From contig NZ_RBZU01000002.1 of the NCBI RefSeq assembly GCF_003628125.1, forward strand, positions 62,001-126,000: 64,000 nucleotides of DNA, given 5' to 3'. The notes beneath the pieces are model-generated. The model made no database searches. It had not been told where the DNA came from and saw only the letters and a program-made list of their open reading frames with translations. This DNA comes from Pararobbsia silviterrae. GTDB lineage: Bacteria; Pseudomonadota; Gammaproteobacteria; Burkholderiales; Burkholderiaceae. Shown in pieces: positions 20,385 to 29,646 of this stretch; the stretch's first letter is position 1; every line of letters starts with the position of its first letter. A program made the position numbers and the translations under genes.

Positions 20385-20876
20385 TCATTGACCGTTCTTG
20401 AGGGCGTTCGATTGCGTCGGCGCCAGGGCGCCGTTGTGCGCCATGTCGTCGGTCTTGCATTCGTCGGCGAGACGCTCACGGTCGCCCGTGTCGTCGAACA
20501 GCATGGCCTTGGTCGGGATCACGACGAGGTCGAGACCGGTGGCCGTGTCGTAGAAGCGGTCCGCGCCGGTCGTCGTGATCACGCGCGGCAGCTTGTAGTT
20601 GCGATCCTTCCAGTGCAGCGTCATGACCATATCGCGGCTCATGTCGCCCTTCAGGTACAGCGCGGTGCCTTCCGCGCAATTCCACGTTTCCGCGCCGTCG
20701 GGCATCGGATCGACCTTGGCTGCGGCCTTGGCCTGTGCCTTCTTCGACTTCTTGACCTTCTTGACGGTCGAGGGCTTCGGCGCGGGCGCGCCTGCCTGAG
20801 CGGCTGCATCGACCGATACGCCTGCGAGAGCAAAAGAAACCGCACCGAGGAGCGCAGCCAGCAGAGGTTTATTCAT
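20385..20876 (-). CDS. MliC-family (C-type lysozyme inhibitor-like) secreted protein
   Basis: A 163-residue exported protein. Residues 1-27 form a signal peptide ending in an Ala-rich site; a Lys/Ala-rich linker (KKVKKSKKAQAKAAAK) follows. The C-terminal domain begins WNCAEGTALYLKG and ends LADECKTDD, the two cysteines and beta pattern expected of MliC/PliC proteins, which block C-type lysozymes from the periplasm. No lipobox cysteine is seen, so it is probably periplasmic rather than a lipoprotein. The ATG at 20876 has a good GAAGGTGA site upstream and is preferred to a TTG five codons earlier. Inhibitor activity is inferred from the fold. Confidence 0.7.
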   Translation of the reverse strand: MNKPLLAALLGAVSFALAGVSVDAAAQAGAPAPKPSTVKKVKKSKKAQAKAAAKVDPMPDGAETWNCAEGTALYLKGDMSRDMVMTLHWKDRNYKLPRVITTTGADRFYDTATGLDLVVIPTKAMLFDDTGDRERLADECKTDDMAHNGALAPTQSNALKNGQ

Positions 20877-20981
20877 CAGTTTCACCTTCAATACGAGTCG
20901 TTCGTCGAGTCCGCATTCAATGGGTTTGAATGCGCGTCAAGGCCGCCATTGTCTCCGATTCGGCCTCGGGTCCGCGAGATT

Positions 20982-22073
20982 TTAAGACGCATTGCGGACC
21001 CCTGCGGTCAACGTTTTGCCGGAATGCAATGATGTTGTAAAAAAATCGCGCACGGAAGGCGGAAGCGGCCGGCCGGCGGCGTGCGCGCGTCGCAAAACCG
21101 ACCAGTAATACCGGTAGCTCGCGCGATCGTGCAGCGTGTCCGCGTGCCGGATCGGCCCCCAGTCGTTCGCCTGGGCGGCGAGCAGGATCTCGGCCGCGCC
21201 GCCGATCTCGCCGTCGTTCGGCATCAGCGCGTCGACGATCGGCTCGATCTGCGCGGGGTGGATGCTCCACATGCGCGTATAGGCGAACTCGCCGCGCGCG
21301 CGGCGCGCATCGTTCGCGACGACCGCCATGTCGCGGACTTCGGTCGTGACGTTATGCGAGGCGACCTTCCCGTGCGCGTGGCAGGCGGCCGCGATTTCGA
21401 GCTTCGCGCGGCGCACGAGCGGGTGATCGAACTGGCCGGGCGAGCGCATCGCCGAGTCGGGGATCGCGCCGTGATGCGCGGAGACGAAATCCATGAGGCC
21501 GAAGCTCAGCGCCTCGACGGGCGGGAGCGCGGCGATCGCGAACACGTCGGCCAGCGCTTCGTGCGTTTCGATGAGGACGTGGACCGGAATCGGCGTCTGA
21601 ATGTTGTCGCGGCGGCGCAGCGTCTCGATGTACGCGCACATTTCGGTCGCCTCGCTCGCGCGGCGGACCTTGGGCAGCGTCACGTAGGCGGGCGGGCGCC
21701 GCGCCTCGCTCAGGATGATCCGCAGGTCTTCCTGCCAGGCGTCATGCCGATAGTCGTGGATCCGGATGCCGACGCGGCCGAAGGCGTCGTGCTCGGAACC
21801 GATCAGCGACGCGACGAGTTCGGCGTGGCGCGCCTCCTGTCCCACGGCGGCGCCGTCTTCGCAGTCGAGCGTGACGTCGAAGACCGGACCCCGCTCACGC
21901 TGCAGCGAGAGCGACTTGAGCATGAGTTTTTCGCTGCCCGCGTAGTGATCGCAAGGCGGAAGCACCACCGGCGGCGTGTCGCCGTCGAACAGAACTTGGG
22001 CGGGTGCGAGAGGGCGCGTCATGACGGTCTGCGAATCGGGTGCATGTGGGTGCAGTGCTGCATTCGAGGACAT
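20982..22073 (-). CDS. HpcH/HpaI aldolase/citrate lyase family protein (CitE-like)
   Basis: TIM-barrel lyase of the CitE/malyl-CoA lyase superfamily, about 363 residues. Conserved parts are SEKLMLKSLSLQRERG, FDVTLDCEDGA (metal-binding acids), GRVGIRIHD, YVTLPKVR, HVLIETHEAL and TRMWSIHPAQIEPIV. No citrate lyase alpha or gamma genes are present, so cleavage of citrate itself is unlikely; a stand-alone acyl-CoA lyase or thioesterase role linked to the neighbouring mdh is plausible. The start is uncertain: ATG 22073 is used, but an ATG at 22022 and a GTG at 22100 are in frame and none has a strong ribosome site. Confidence 0.8.
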   Translation of the reverse strand: MSSNAALHPHAPDSQTVMTRPLAPAQVLFDGDTPPVVLPPCDHYAGSEKLMLKSLSLQRERGPVFDVTLDCEDGAAVGQEARHAELVASLIGSEHDAFGRVGIRIHDYRHDAWQEDLRIILSEARRPPAYVTLPKVRRASEATEMCAYIETLRRRDNIQTPIPVHVLIETHEALADVFAIAALPPVEALSFGLMDFVSAHHGAIPDSAMRSPGQFDHPLVRRAKLEIAAACHAHGKVASHNVTTEVRDMAVVANDARRARGEFAYTRMWSIHPAQIEPIVDALMPNDGEIGGAAEILLAAQANDWGPIRHADTLHDRASYRYYWSVLRRAHAAGRPLPPSVRDFFTTSLHSGKTLTAGVRNAS

Positions 22074-22166
22074 CACGCAAGGCAAGCGGCGGTGCCGCAC
22101 GCCTTGCGTCGTGTTCCCGGCGGCTCGTGCCGCTCTTGGAGGAGCCGGGCCCGCCCCTGAGGGGCC

Positions 22167-22191
22167 GGGCGCCGGCTCGGACCCGGCGCCC
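22167..22191. other. Strong GC hairpin between mdh and the CitE-like gene
   Basis: Perfect 9-bp inverted repeat GGGCGCCGG/CCGGCGCCC around a 7-base loop, 48 bases after the mdh stop. No T tract follows on either strand. It may protect or partly terminate the mdh transcript, but it is not a classical terminator. Confidence 0.5.
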
Positions 22192-22238
22192 GCGGCGCGT
22201 GTGGCGTGCGGGCTCCGGTTTTGCGCATCGCGTTCGGC

Positions 22239-23222
22239 TTAGCCGAGCAGATGCTTGATGCCGTCGCGCTCTTCGAGCAGTTCGTTGAGCGTGCCGTCCA
22301 TCTTTTCACGCGAGAACGCGTCGATTTCGAGGCCTTCGATGCGCGTGTATTCGCCGTTCGCGCACGTCACGGGCACGCCGTAGATGATGTCTTCGGGGAT
22401 GCCGTACGAGCCGTCCGACGGAATGCCCATCGTGACCCACTTGCCGTTCGTGCCGAGCACCCAGTCGCGCACGTGGTCGATCGCGGCGTTCGCGGCCGAT
22501 GCGGCCGACGACAGGCCGCGTGCTTCGATGATCGCCGCGCCGCGCTTGCCGACGGTCGGGATGAACACGTCCTTGTTCCAGACGTCGTCGTTGATCAGCG
22601 GCTTGAGCGGCTGGCCTTCGACGGTCGCGAAACGGAAATCGGGGTACATCGTCGGCGAGTGGTTGCCCCAGACGGCGAGCTTCTCGATGCTCGCGACCGC
22701 CTTGCCCGACTTCGCGGCGAGCTGCGACAGCGCGCGGTTGTGGTCGAGGCGCAGCATGGCCGTGAAGTTCTTCTTCGGCAGATTCGGCGCCGACTTCATC
22801 GCGATGTACGCGTTCGTGTTCGCCGGGTTGCCGACGACGAGCACCTTGACGTCGCGGCTCGCGACTTCGTCGAGCGCGCGGCCCTGGACCGTGAAGATCT
22901 CGGCGTTGGCCGTGAGCAGGTCCTTGCGTTCCATGCCCTTGCTGCGCGGACGCGCACCGACGAGCAGCGCGACGTCGGCATCCTTGAATGCGACCTTGGG
23001 ATCGTCGGTGATCACGACGCCCGCGAGCAGCGGGAACGCGCAGTCTTCGAGCTCCATGACGACGCCCTTGACGGCCGCTTGCGCCTGCGGGAGATCGAGC
23101 AACTGAAGGATGACCGGTTGGTCTTTGCCGAGCAGGTCGCCGTTGGCGATGCGAAACAGCAGCGAGTACGCGATTTGACCGGCGGCGCCGGTAACGGCAA
23201 CACGCTTAGCGGCTTTAGCCAT
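22239..23222 (-). CDS. mdh: Malate dehydrogenase (NAD-dependent)
   Basis: TCA-cycle enzyme oxidising malate to oxaloacetate with NAD+, cytoplasmic. The 327-residue protein has the NAD-binding [19 protein letters not shown] at 10-28, [11 protein letters not shown], the substrate-binding [11 protein letters not shown], and the active-site histidine in [11 protein letters not shown] at about 188. Length and motifs fit the cytosolic-type MDH used by beta-proteobacteria. It is the first gene of the minus-strand block, with a 347-base divergent spacer shared with gntR. Confidence 0.96.
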   Translation of the reverse strand: MAKAAKRVAVTGAAGQIAYSLLFRIANGDLLGKDQPVILQLLDLPQAQAAVKGVVMELEDCAFPLLAGVVITDDPKVAFKDADVALLVGARPRSKGMERKDLLTANAEIFTVQGRALDEVASRDVKVLVVGNPANTNAYIAMKSAPNLPKKNFTAMLRLDHNRALSQLAAKSGKAVASIEKLAVWGNHSPTMYPDFRFATVEGQPLKPLINDDVWNKDVFIPTVGKRGAAIIEARGLSSAASAANAAIDHVRDWVLGTNGKWVTMGIPSDGSYGIPEDIIYGVPVTCANGEYTRIEGLEIDAFSREKMDGTLNELLEERDGIKHLLG

Positions 23223-23569
23223 TTAAGTTCTCCAGGACGGGTCGTGAACCACCGGCGCACCGTCGTGGTTCGGATCGAAGCGGTCCGCGTGACGCTCAAG
23301 CGGACCACCGGCGAACACGTCCGCACGGCAGGGCAACGGCGAAAAAGCAGTAGTGTAATCGGCTGTCGCGTGCCGGTCATGACAACGTCGGACAATCCCG
23401 GCGATTCGACGCTCCCCGATTCGGACAGCCGGCACGGCATAACCGCAAGCCGCTCGGAGTGTAGGAGCCGCTCCTGTCAAAGTCAACCGTATCTTATGTC
23501 TTATATAAGACATATGACGGAGGGGAATTTCTGTGGACGATCCGGAAGCTCTGTGAAAAAATCCCGGCC
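23223..23569. other. Divergent mdh/gntR intergenic region
   Basis: 347 bases without a gene. The part next to gntR is distinctly AT-rich compared with its surroundings and holds a perfect 20-bp palindrome (23495-23514). The mdh-proximal 270 bases are GC-rich, with no hairpin or open frame that I can support. The promoters for both genes must lie here. Confidence 0.7.
23495..23514. promoter_or_regulatory. Perfect 20-bp palindrome, candidate GntR-family operator
   Basis: TATGTCTTATATAAGACATA is identical to its reverse complement and lies 56 bases upstream of the gntR ATG. Palindromes of about this length with AT-rich centres are typical GntR-family operators, and its position suggests autoregulation, possibly with control of mdh. 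No second perfect copy was seen upstream of sdhC, gltA or acnA. Confidence 0.6.
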
Positions 23570-24358
23570 ATGAATTCAAACCCGGCAAGCTCGACCTCGG
23601 CGCCCGCGGGAAACGACCGTGCAGAAGGGGTCGCCGCGTCTTCGCCGACGTTCAGTCCGCTTTATCGGCAGATCAAGGCGCTGATTACACAGGGGCTCGA
23701 AAGCGGCGAGTGGAAGCCGGGTGAAATGATCCCGAGCGAGGTCGAGCTCGCGGGGCGCTACAAAGTCAGTCAGGGCACGGTACGCAAAGCCATCGACGAG
23801 CTGGCGGCCGATAATCTGCTCGTCAGGCGGCAGGGCAAGGGTACGTTTGTTGCAACGCACAATGAGGATCGGGTCCAGTTCCGGTTTCTGCGCTTGTTGC
23901 CCGACGACGGCGGATCGCTCGGACACGACAGCCGGCTTGTCGAATGCCGGAGGCTGCGCGCGCCGGCCGAGATCGCGCGTCAGCTCGAACTCAAGCCGGC
24001 CGATCCCGCGGTGCTGATCCGGCGTGTACTCGAATTCGAGCGCACGCCGACCGTGTTCGACGAGATCTGGCTGCCCGGCGCGATGTTCAAGGGGTTGACG
24101 CTCGAACGTCTGGCCGGCTATGAAGGGCCGCTGTATGCGATGTTCGAGACGGATTTCGGCACGCGGATGATCCGCGCGTCGGAGAAGATCCGGGCCGTGG
24201 CCGCCGATCCGGCCGTGGCCGAGTTGTTGAAGGTGGAGACGGGGTTTCCGCTGCTCAGCGTGGACCGTGTGTCGTATACCTACGGGGACAAGCCCGTCGA
24301 GGTCCGGCGGGGGTGGTACGTGACGACGCGGTTTTTTTACCAAAATGATCTGAGCTGA
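23570..24358 (+). CDS. GntR/HutC-family transcriptional regulator with UTRA domain
   Basis: Ligand-responsive repressor of 262 residues. The winged helix is at about 28-95 (PLYRQIKALITQGL, GEMIPSEVELAGRYKVSQGTVRKAIDEL, RRQGKGTFVA), and a UTRA effector domain fills about 110-255 (RRVLEFERTPTVFDEIWLPG, ALL-beta pattern, PLLSVDRVSYTYGDKPVEVRRG). UTRA domains bind small metabolites, so with mdh on one side and sdhCDAB-gltA on the other, a TCA-cycle intermediate is a reasonable guess. The start is ATG with a poor ribosome site. The 174-base spacer to sdhC suggests that sdh has a separate promoter. Confidence 0.88.
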   Translation: MNSNPASSTSAPAGNDRAEGVAASSPTFSPLYRQIKALITQGLESGEWKPGEMIPSEVELAGRYKVSQGTVRKAIDELAADNLLVRRQGKGTFVATHNEDRVQFRFLRLLPDDGGSLGHDSRLVECRRLRAPAEIARQLELKPADPAVLIRRVLEFERTPTVFDEIWLPGAMFKGLTLERLAGYEGPLYAMFETDFGTRMIRASEKIRAVAADPAVAELLKVETGFPLLSVDRVSYTYGDKPVEVRRGWYVTTRFFYQNDLS

Positions 24359-24532
24359 GTCCGCGGATACCCGCTGAAATGAATTTGCCACATAGGCAAA
24401 CGAGACTGCGGCCGGGCGCGAAGCGCGCAGCGGCCGCCCCGCCGGATGCCCTGTCGCGAGGCTTCCTACGGTGCAGTGCGCTGTCAAATGGCGCTAGAAT
24501 CGCGGCTTGACGTAACACCTATGGGGTCTAGC

Positions 24533-24943
24533 ATGGCTGAAGCCGTAAAAAAATCGAGGCCGGAGTTCCGGAACATCGGTATAGGGCAGATTGCGAAGTA
24601 CCGACTACCGCTCGCAGGGAAAGTGTCCATCCTGCATCGGATCAGCGGGATTCTTTTGTTCCTTCTGTTGCCGTTCTCGCTGTATCTGTTCGAACAAAGT
24701 CTCACGTCCGAGATCAGCTTCGATACCCTCAAAGGCTTCTTCTCCAACATCATCGTCAAGCTGGTGGTTCTGGTGATCTCGTGGGCCTTCGCGTTCCACT
24801 TCTTCGCCGGCCTGCGTTTCCTGCTGCTCGACACCCACACGGCGGTCAGCAAAGAGGGCGGCCGTAACACGGCGACCGTCGTGCTCGTGCTCTCGTCGCT
24901 GCTCACGATCGCGATCGCCCTCAAAATCTTCGGAGCCTTCTGA
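24533..24943 (+). CDS. sdhC: Succinate dehydrogenase cytochrome b556 subunit
   Basis: Membrane anchor of complex II that binds heme b and ubiquinone. The 136-residue product has the quinone-site segment SILHRISGILLF near the N-terminus, three transmembrane helices, and a histidine in FAFHFFAGLRFLLLD at the heme-ligand position. The ATG at 24533 was chosen over upstream in-frame codons because the family starts with a short polar tail like MAEAVKKSRPEFRNI. A TAGAAT at 24495-24500 could be its -10 box. sdhD starts one base after its stop. Confidence 0.92.
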   Translation: MAEAVKKSRPEFRNIGIGQIAKYRLPLAGKVSILHRISGILLFLLLPFSLYLFEQSLTSEISFDTLKGFFSNIIVKLVVLVISWAFAFHFFAGLRFLLLDTHTAVSKEGGRNTATVVLVLSSLLTIAIALKIFGAF

Positions 24944-24944
24944 G

Positions 24945-25322
24945 ATGGCTGCCTACGAATCCAAACAAAAAATCGGCCCGAAGCGCCAGGTCGTCGGTGC
25001 GCACTACGGTCTGCGCGACTGGCTGCTGCAACGTCTGACCGCGACCGTCATGGCGATCTATACGGTCATCCTCGTCGTCTGGTTCTTCGGTGCGAGCAAT
25101 TTCTCGTACGACGGCTGGGCGGGGATCTTCGCGCTGCAATGGATGAAGCTCGCGACGTTCGTCGCGTTGCTGAGCCTGTTCTATCACGCATGGGTCGGTG
25201 TGCGTGACATCTGGATGGACTACGTCAAGCCCTTGGGTCTGCGCATCACGCTTCACGCGTTGACGTTTCTCTGGCTGGTCGGTTGTGCGGCCTACGCAGC
25301 GCAGATTCTCTGGAGAGTGTAA
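24945..25322 (+). CDS. sdhD: Succinate dehydrogenase membrane anchor subunit
   Basis: Second membrane anchor of complex II, pairing with SdhC around heme b. The 125 residues contain HYGLRDWLLQRLTATVMAIY, then three helices, and YHAWVGVRDIWMDYVKPLGLR, which carries the heme-ligating histidine and the quinone-site Asp-Tyr. ATG start one base after the sdhC stop, suggesting translational coupling; sdhA follows after 6 bases. Confidence 0.93.
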   Translation: MAAYESKQKIGPKRQVVGAHYGLRDWLLQRLTATVMAIYTVILVVWFFGASNFSYDGWAGIFALQWMKLATFVALLSLFYHAWVGVRDIWMDYVKPLGLRITLHALTFLWLVGCAAYAAQILWRV

Positions 25323-25328
25323 ATAAAA

Positions 25329-27104
25329 ATGGTTGCAATCAAGAATGCTGTGCCGCGTCGCAAGTTCGACGTGGTCATCGTCGGCGCGGGCGGTTCGGGC
25401 ATGCGTGCCTCGCTGCAACTCGCCCAGGCGGGCCTCTCGGTCGCCGTGCTCTCGAAGGTTTTCCCCACGCGCTCGCACACGGTCGCCGCCCAGGGCGGCA
25501 TCGGCGCCTCGCTCGGCAATATGAGCGAAGACAACTGGCACTATCACTTCTACGACACGATCAAGGGCTCCGACTGGCTCGGCGACCAGGACGCGATCGA
25601 GTTCATGTGCCGCGAAGCGACGAACGTCGTCTACGAACTCGAACACTTCGGCATGCCGTTCGACCGTAACCCCGACGGCACGATCTATCAACGTCCGTTC
25701 GGCGGCCACACGGCGAACTACGGCGAGAAGCCGGTCCAGCGCGCTTGCGCGGCAGCCGACCGTACGGGTCACGCGCTGCTTCACACGCTTTATCAGCGCA
25801 ACGTCCAGGCGCGCACGCAGTTCTTCGTCGAGTGGATGGCGCTCGACCTGATCCGCGACGCCGAAGGCGATGTGCTCGGCGTCGTCGCGCTCGAAATGGA
25901 AACGGGCGAGATCAGCATCATCGAAGCCAAGTGCACGCTGTTCGCCACGGGCGGCGCGGGCCGAATCTACGCGGCGTCGACGAATGCGTTCATCAACACG
26001 GGCGACGGCCTCGGCATGGCCGCACGCGCGGGCATCGCGCTGCAGGACATGGAATTCTGGCAATTCCACCCGACGGGCGTCGCGGGCGCCGGCGTGCTGA
26101 TCACCGAAGGCGTGCGCGGCGAGGGCGGTATCCTGCGCAACAAGAACGGCGAGCGTTTCATGGAGCGCTATGCGCCGACGCTCAAGGATCTCGCGCCGCG
26201 TGACTTCGTCTCGCGCTCGATGGACCAGGAAATCAAGGAAGGCCGCGGTTGCGGTCCGAACGGCGACTATGTGTATCTGGACCTGTCGCACATCGGCGCC
26301 GACACGATTCTGAAGCGCCTGCCGTCGATCCGCGAAATCGCGCTCAAGTTCGCGAACGTCGACGCGATCAAGGAACCGATTCCGGTCGTGCCGACGATTC
26401 ACTATCAGATGGGCGGGATTCCGACGAATATGCATGGCCAGGTCGTCGGCAAGGGCAGCGATCACAAGGCGCCCGTGCACGGCTTCTACGCGGTCGGCGA
26501 ATGCTCGTGCGTGTCCGTTCACGGCGCGAACCGTCTCGGCACGAACTCGCTGCTCGACCTCGTCGTGTTCGGTCGTGCCGCGGGCAACCATATCGTCAAG
26601 CACATCAAGGAACTCGGCGACCATAAGCCGCTGCCGGCGGATGCGGCCGATTTCGCGCGCTCGCGCGTCGCGAAGCTCGACGCCTCGACGTCGGGCGAGT
26701 ACACGCAGACCATCGCGAACGATATCCGCAAGACGATGCAGAGCCATGCCGGCGTGTTCCGTACGTCGGAACTGCTCGCCGAAGGCGTCAAGCAGATCAG
26801 CGCGATCTCGGATCGTGTCGACAACGTGCACCTGAAGGACAAGTCGAAGGTGTTCAACATGGCGCGTATCGAAGCGCTTGAACTGGCGAACCTGATCGAA
26901 GTCGCGCAAGCGACGATGGTCTCGGCCGATGCGCGCAAGGAAAGCCGCGGCGCGCACGCGCTTCGCGACAACGAGCATCGCGACGATGAAAACTGGCTGC
27001 GCCATACGCTTTGGTACAGCGAGGGCAACCGCCTCGATTACAAGCCGGTCACGATGAAACCGCTGACCGTCGACTCGGTTCCGCCCAAGGCCCGTACCTT
27101 CTGA
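25329..27104 (+). CDS. sdhA: Succinate dehydrogenase flavoprotein subunit
   Basis: Catalytic FAD-containing subunit oxidising succinate to fumarate on the cytoplasmic face of the inner membrane. The 591 residues start with a dinucleotide-binding GAGGSGMRASLQLAQAGL, then TRSHTVAAQGGIGASL with the histidine that covalently holds FAD. FHPTGVAGAGVLITEGVRGEG gives active-site residues, and HGANRLGTNSLLDLVVFGRAAG is the C-terminal FAD/substrate motif. Full length. It sits between sdhD and sdhB in the standard operon order. Confidence 0.97.
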   Translation: MVAIKNAVPRRKFDVVIVGAGGSGMRASLQLAQAGLSVAVLSKVFPTRSHTVAAQGGIGASLGNMSEDNWHYHFYDTIKGSDWLGDQDAIEFMCREATNVVYELEHFGMPFDRNPDGTIYQRPFGGHTANYGEKPVQRACAAADRTGHALLHTLYQRNVQARTQFFVEWMALDLIRDAEGDVLGVVALEMETGEISIIEAKCTLFATGGAGRIYAASTNAFINTGDGLGMAARAGIALQDMEFWQFHPTGVAGAGVLITEGVRGEGGILRNKNGERFMERYAPTLKDLAPRDFVSRSMDQEIKEGRGCGPNGDYVYLDLSHIGADTILKRLPSIREIALKFANVDAIKEPIPVVPTIHYQMGGIPTNMHGQVVGKGSDHKAPVHGFYAVGECSCVSVHGANRLGTNSLLDLVVFGRAAGNHIVKHIKELGDHKPLPADAADFARSRVAKLDASTSGEYTQTIANDIRKTMQSHAGVFRTSELLAEGVKQISAISDRVDNVHLKDKSKVFNMARIEALELANLIEVAQATMVSADARKESRGAHALRDNEHRDDENWLRHTLWYSEGNRLDYKPVTMKPLTVDSVPPKARTF

Positions 27105-27131
27105 CGCACTGGCGACATACAGGATTCCATC

Positions 27132-27836
27132 ATGGCAAAACGCACCTTCGAAATTTATCGCTACGATCCGGACAAGGATGCAGCGCCGCGGATGCAGACG
27201 TACGAAATCGAACTCGAACCGACGGACCGGATGCTGCTCGACGCGCTCGTGCGCCTCAAGTCGGTCGACGAGACGATCTCGTTCCGCCGTTCGTGCCGCG
27301 AAGGCGTCTGCGGTTCGGACGCAATGAACATCAACGGCAAGAACGGTCTTGCCTGCCTGACCAACCTGAACGACCTGCCCGCGAAGATCGTGCTGCGTCC
27401 GCTGCCGGGTCTGCCCGTCGTGCGCGACCTGATCTGCGACTTCACGCAGTTCTTCAATCAGTACCATTCGATCAAGCCGTATCTGATCAACGACACGCCG
27501 CCGCCCGAGAAGGAGCGTCTGCAGTCGCCCGAAGAGCGTGAAGAGCTCGATGGTCTCTACGAGTGCATTCTCTGCGCGAGCTGCTCGACGTCGTGCCCGA
27601 GTTTCTGGTGGAACCCGGACAAGTTCGTCGGTCCCGCGGGTCTGCTGCAAGCCTATCGCTTCATCGCGGATTCGCGCGATACCGCGACGGGCGATCGTCT
27701 CGACAATCTTGAAGACCCGTATCGTCTGTTCCGCTGCCACACGATCATGAACTGCGTCGATGTGTGCCCGAAGGGACTGAACCCGACGAAGGCCATCGGC
27801 AAGATCAAGGAACTGATGGTTCGCCGTGCCGTTTGA
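27132..27836 (+). CDS. sdhB: Succinate dehydrogenase iron-sulfur subunit
   Basis: Carries electrons from FAD to quinone through three clusters. The 234 residues show the 2Fe-2S ligands C55, C60, D63 and C75 ([12 protein letters not shown] through GLAC), the 4Fe-4S/3Fe-4S motif [17 protein letters not shown], and [17 protein letters not shown]. Quinone-site residues ([10 protein letters not shown]) are present. ATG start 27 bases after sdhA; sdhE follows one base after its stop. Confidence 0.97.
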   Translation: MAKRTFEIYRYDPDKDAAPRMQTYEIELEPTDRMLLDALVRLKSVDETISFRRSCREGVCGSDAMNINGKNGLACLTNLNDLPAKIVLRPLPGLPVVRDLICDFTQFFNQYHSIKPYLINDTPPPEKERLQSPEEREELDGLYECILCASCSTSCPSFWWNPDKFVGPAGLLQAYRFIADSRDTATGDRLDNLEDPYRLFRCHTIMNCVDVCPKGLNPTKAIGKIKELMVRRAV

Positions 27837-27837
27837 T

Positions 27838-28119
27838 ATGGACGAACCGACCGCCTCGACTCATCAGGCCGATCCCCATCGGCGCGCGCGTCTTCGCTGG
27901 CGCGCGCGTCGCGGGCTGCTTGAAAACGACCTGATTTTCGAGCGGTTTTTCGAGCGCTACGAGCTGGATCTGACCGACGCCGATGTTGGTGCTCTGACAG
28001 CCCTGCTCGAACTGTCCGACAATGAGCTTATGGATTTGCTGATGGCGCGCGCTGAACTCGAGGGCGATCTCGCGACTCCCGAGATCGCACATGTCCTCGC
28101 GATCCTGCGCTCGTGTTGA
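27838..28119 (+). CDS. sdhE: FAD assembly factor SdhE
   Basis: Small cytoplasmic factor needed for covalent flavinylation of SdhA. The 93-residue product has the signature RRGLLENDLIFERFF, with the RGxxE motif, then an acidic helical body (LDLTDADVGALTALLELSDNEL). A GTG twelve bases upstream, inside sdhB, is an alternative start; the ATG at 27838, one base after the sdhB stop, is preferred as coupled translation. Placement between sdhB and gltA is common in beta-proteobacteria. Confidence 0.9.
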   Translation: MDEPTASTHQADPHRRARLRWRARRGLLENDLIFERFFERYELDLTDADVGALTALLELSDNELMDLLMARAELEGDLATPEIAHVLAILRSC

Positions 28120-28147
28120 ATTTTCAATGTTCGTATAGAGGAACCCT

Positions 28148-29449
28148 ATGACTCCGTCCGAAGTAAAAGCCACGCTATCGTTCAGCGACAATTCGCCCAG
28201 CGTCGAATTGCCGATCTATCAGGGAACGATGGGTCCGGATGTCATCGATATCCGCAAGCTCTACGGCCAGACGGGCAAGTTCACCTACGATCCGGGCTTT
28301 ATGTCGACCGCCGCGTGCAACTCGGCGATCACGTATATCGACGGCGACAAGGGTGAATTGCTGTATCGCGGTTATCCGATCGAAGAACTGGCGGTTAACG
28401 CCGACTTCATGGAAACCTGCTTTCTGCTGCTCAACGGCGAACTGCCGAACGCTGCGCAGAAGGAAGAGTTCGTGACGACGGTCACGCAGCACACGATGGT
28501 CCACGAGCAGATGCATCTGTTCTTCCGTGGCTTCCGTCGCGATTCGCACCCGATGGCTGTTCTCACGGGTTGCGTCGGTGCGCTGTCGGCGTTCTATCAC
28601 GACTCGCTGAATATCGCCGATCCGCGTCACCGCGAAGTCTCCGCGATCCGCATGATTGCGAAGCTGCCGACGCTCGTCGCGATGGCGTACAAGTACAACA
28701 TCGGTCAGCCGTTCGTGTATCCGAAGAACGACCTGTCGTACACGGCGAACTTCATGCGCATGATGTTCTCGAACCCGTGCGAGGAGTACAAGGTCAACGA
28801 CGTGCTCGTGCGCGCGCTCGACCGCATCCTGATCCTGCACGCGGACCACGAGCAGAATGCGTCGACGTCGACGGTGCGTCTCGCGGGTTCGTCGGGTGCG
28901 AATCCGTTCGCGTGTATCGCCGCGGGGATCGCTTGTCTGTGGGGCCCGGCGCACGGCGGCGCGAACGAAGCCGCGCTGAACATGCTCGAAGAGATCGGCT
29001 CGCCGGACAAGATCCCCGAGTTCATCCGTCAGGTGAAGGACAAGAACTCGGGCGTCAAGCTCATGGGCTTCGGTCACCGCGTCTACAAGAACTACGATCC
29101 GCGCGCGAAGCTCATGCGTGAAACGTGCTACGAAGTGCTCAACGAGCTCGGCCTGCACGACGATCCGCTGTTCAAGCTCGCGATGCAGCTCGAAAAGATC
29201 GCGCTCGAGGACGAGTATTTCGTGTCGCGCAAGCTCTACCCGAACGTCGACTTCTACTCGGGCATCGTCCAGCGCGCGCTCGGCATCCCGACGTCGATGT
29301 TCACGTGTATCTTCGCGATGGCGCGTACGGTCGGCTGGATCGCGCAATGGAACGAGATGATCGCGGATCCCGAGCAAAAGATCGGTCGCCCGCGTCAGCT
29401 GTTCATCGGCGACACGCCGCGCCAGGCCAAGGCGCTCGGCGCGCGTTAA
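28148..29449 (+). CDS. gltA: Citrate synthase, type II
   Basis: Condenses acetyl-CoA and oxaloacetate to citrate. The 433-residue, NADH-sensitive hexameric-type enzyme has the catalytic residues in [10 protein letters not shown] (His about 231-234), [14 protein letters not shown] (His about 310) and ALEDEYF (Asp about 355). The N-terminal domain includes [19 protein letters not shown] start with a purine-rich AGAGGAA site. It ends the sdh transcript: a strong terminator follows 67 bases later. The 28-base gap from sdhE suggests read-through from sdh. Confidence 0.97.
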   Translation: MTPSEVKATLSFSDNSPSVELPIYQGTMGPDVIDIRKLYGQTGKFTYDPGFMSTAACNSAITYIDGDKGELLYRGYPIEELAVNADFMETCFLLLNGELPNAAQKEEFVTTVTQHTMVHEQMHLFFRGFRRDSHPMAVLTGCVGALSAFYHDSLNIADPRHREVSAIRMIAKLPTLVAMAYKYNIGQPFVYPKNDLSYTANFMRMMFSNPCEEYKVNDVLVRALDRILILHADHEQNASTSTVRLAGSSGANPFACIAAGIACLWGPAHGGANEAALNMLEEIGSPDKIPEFIRQVKDKNSGVKLMGFGHRVYKNYDPRAKLMRETCYEVLNELGLHDDPLFKLAMQLEKIALEDEYFVSRKLYPNVDFYSGIVQRALGIPTSMFTCIFAMARTVGWIAQWNEMIADPEQKIGRPRQLFIGDTPRQAKALGAR

Positions 29450-29516
29450 GCCCTGCTGAACCCGGCGAGTCGCCTGCGCGACTCGCTTGCCGCGGACCTT
29501 TCCCGAGGTTCGCTCG

Positions 29517-29557
29517 AACACCCCGCCCGATGCTTGCATTCGGCGGGGTGTTGTCTT
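29517..29557 (+). terminator. Rho-independent terminator after gltA
   Basis: 11-bp inverted repeat AACACCCCGCC/GGCGGGGTGTT (29517-29527 and 29542-29552) with a 14-base loop, then GTCTT. The T tract is short but the stem is strong. Confidence 0.8.
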
Positions 29558-29646
29558 ATGTGCGAAGAGCCATGAGCTGGCGCTCGAGTTTGAATACGAG
29601 ATAGTGGGTTCGTCAAAATGAGACGCCACTGTTTCGGGAGCGAGTC

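Noticed and set aside
29540-29565. TTGTCTTATGTG after gltA as a half-site of the gntR palindrome
   Set aside because: Only one arm matches, and it overlaps the gltA terminator; this is likely coincidence.
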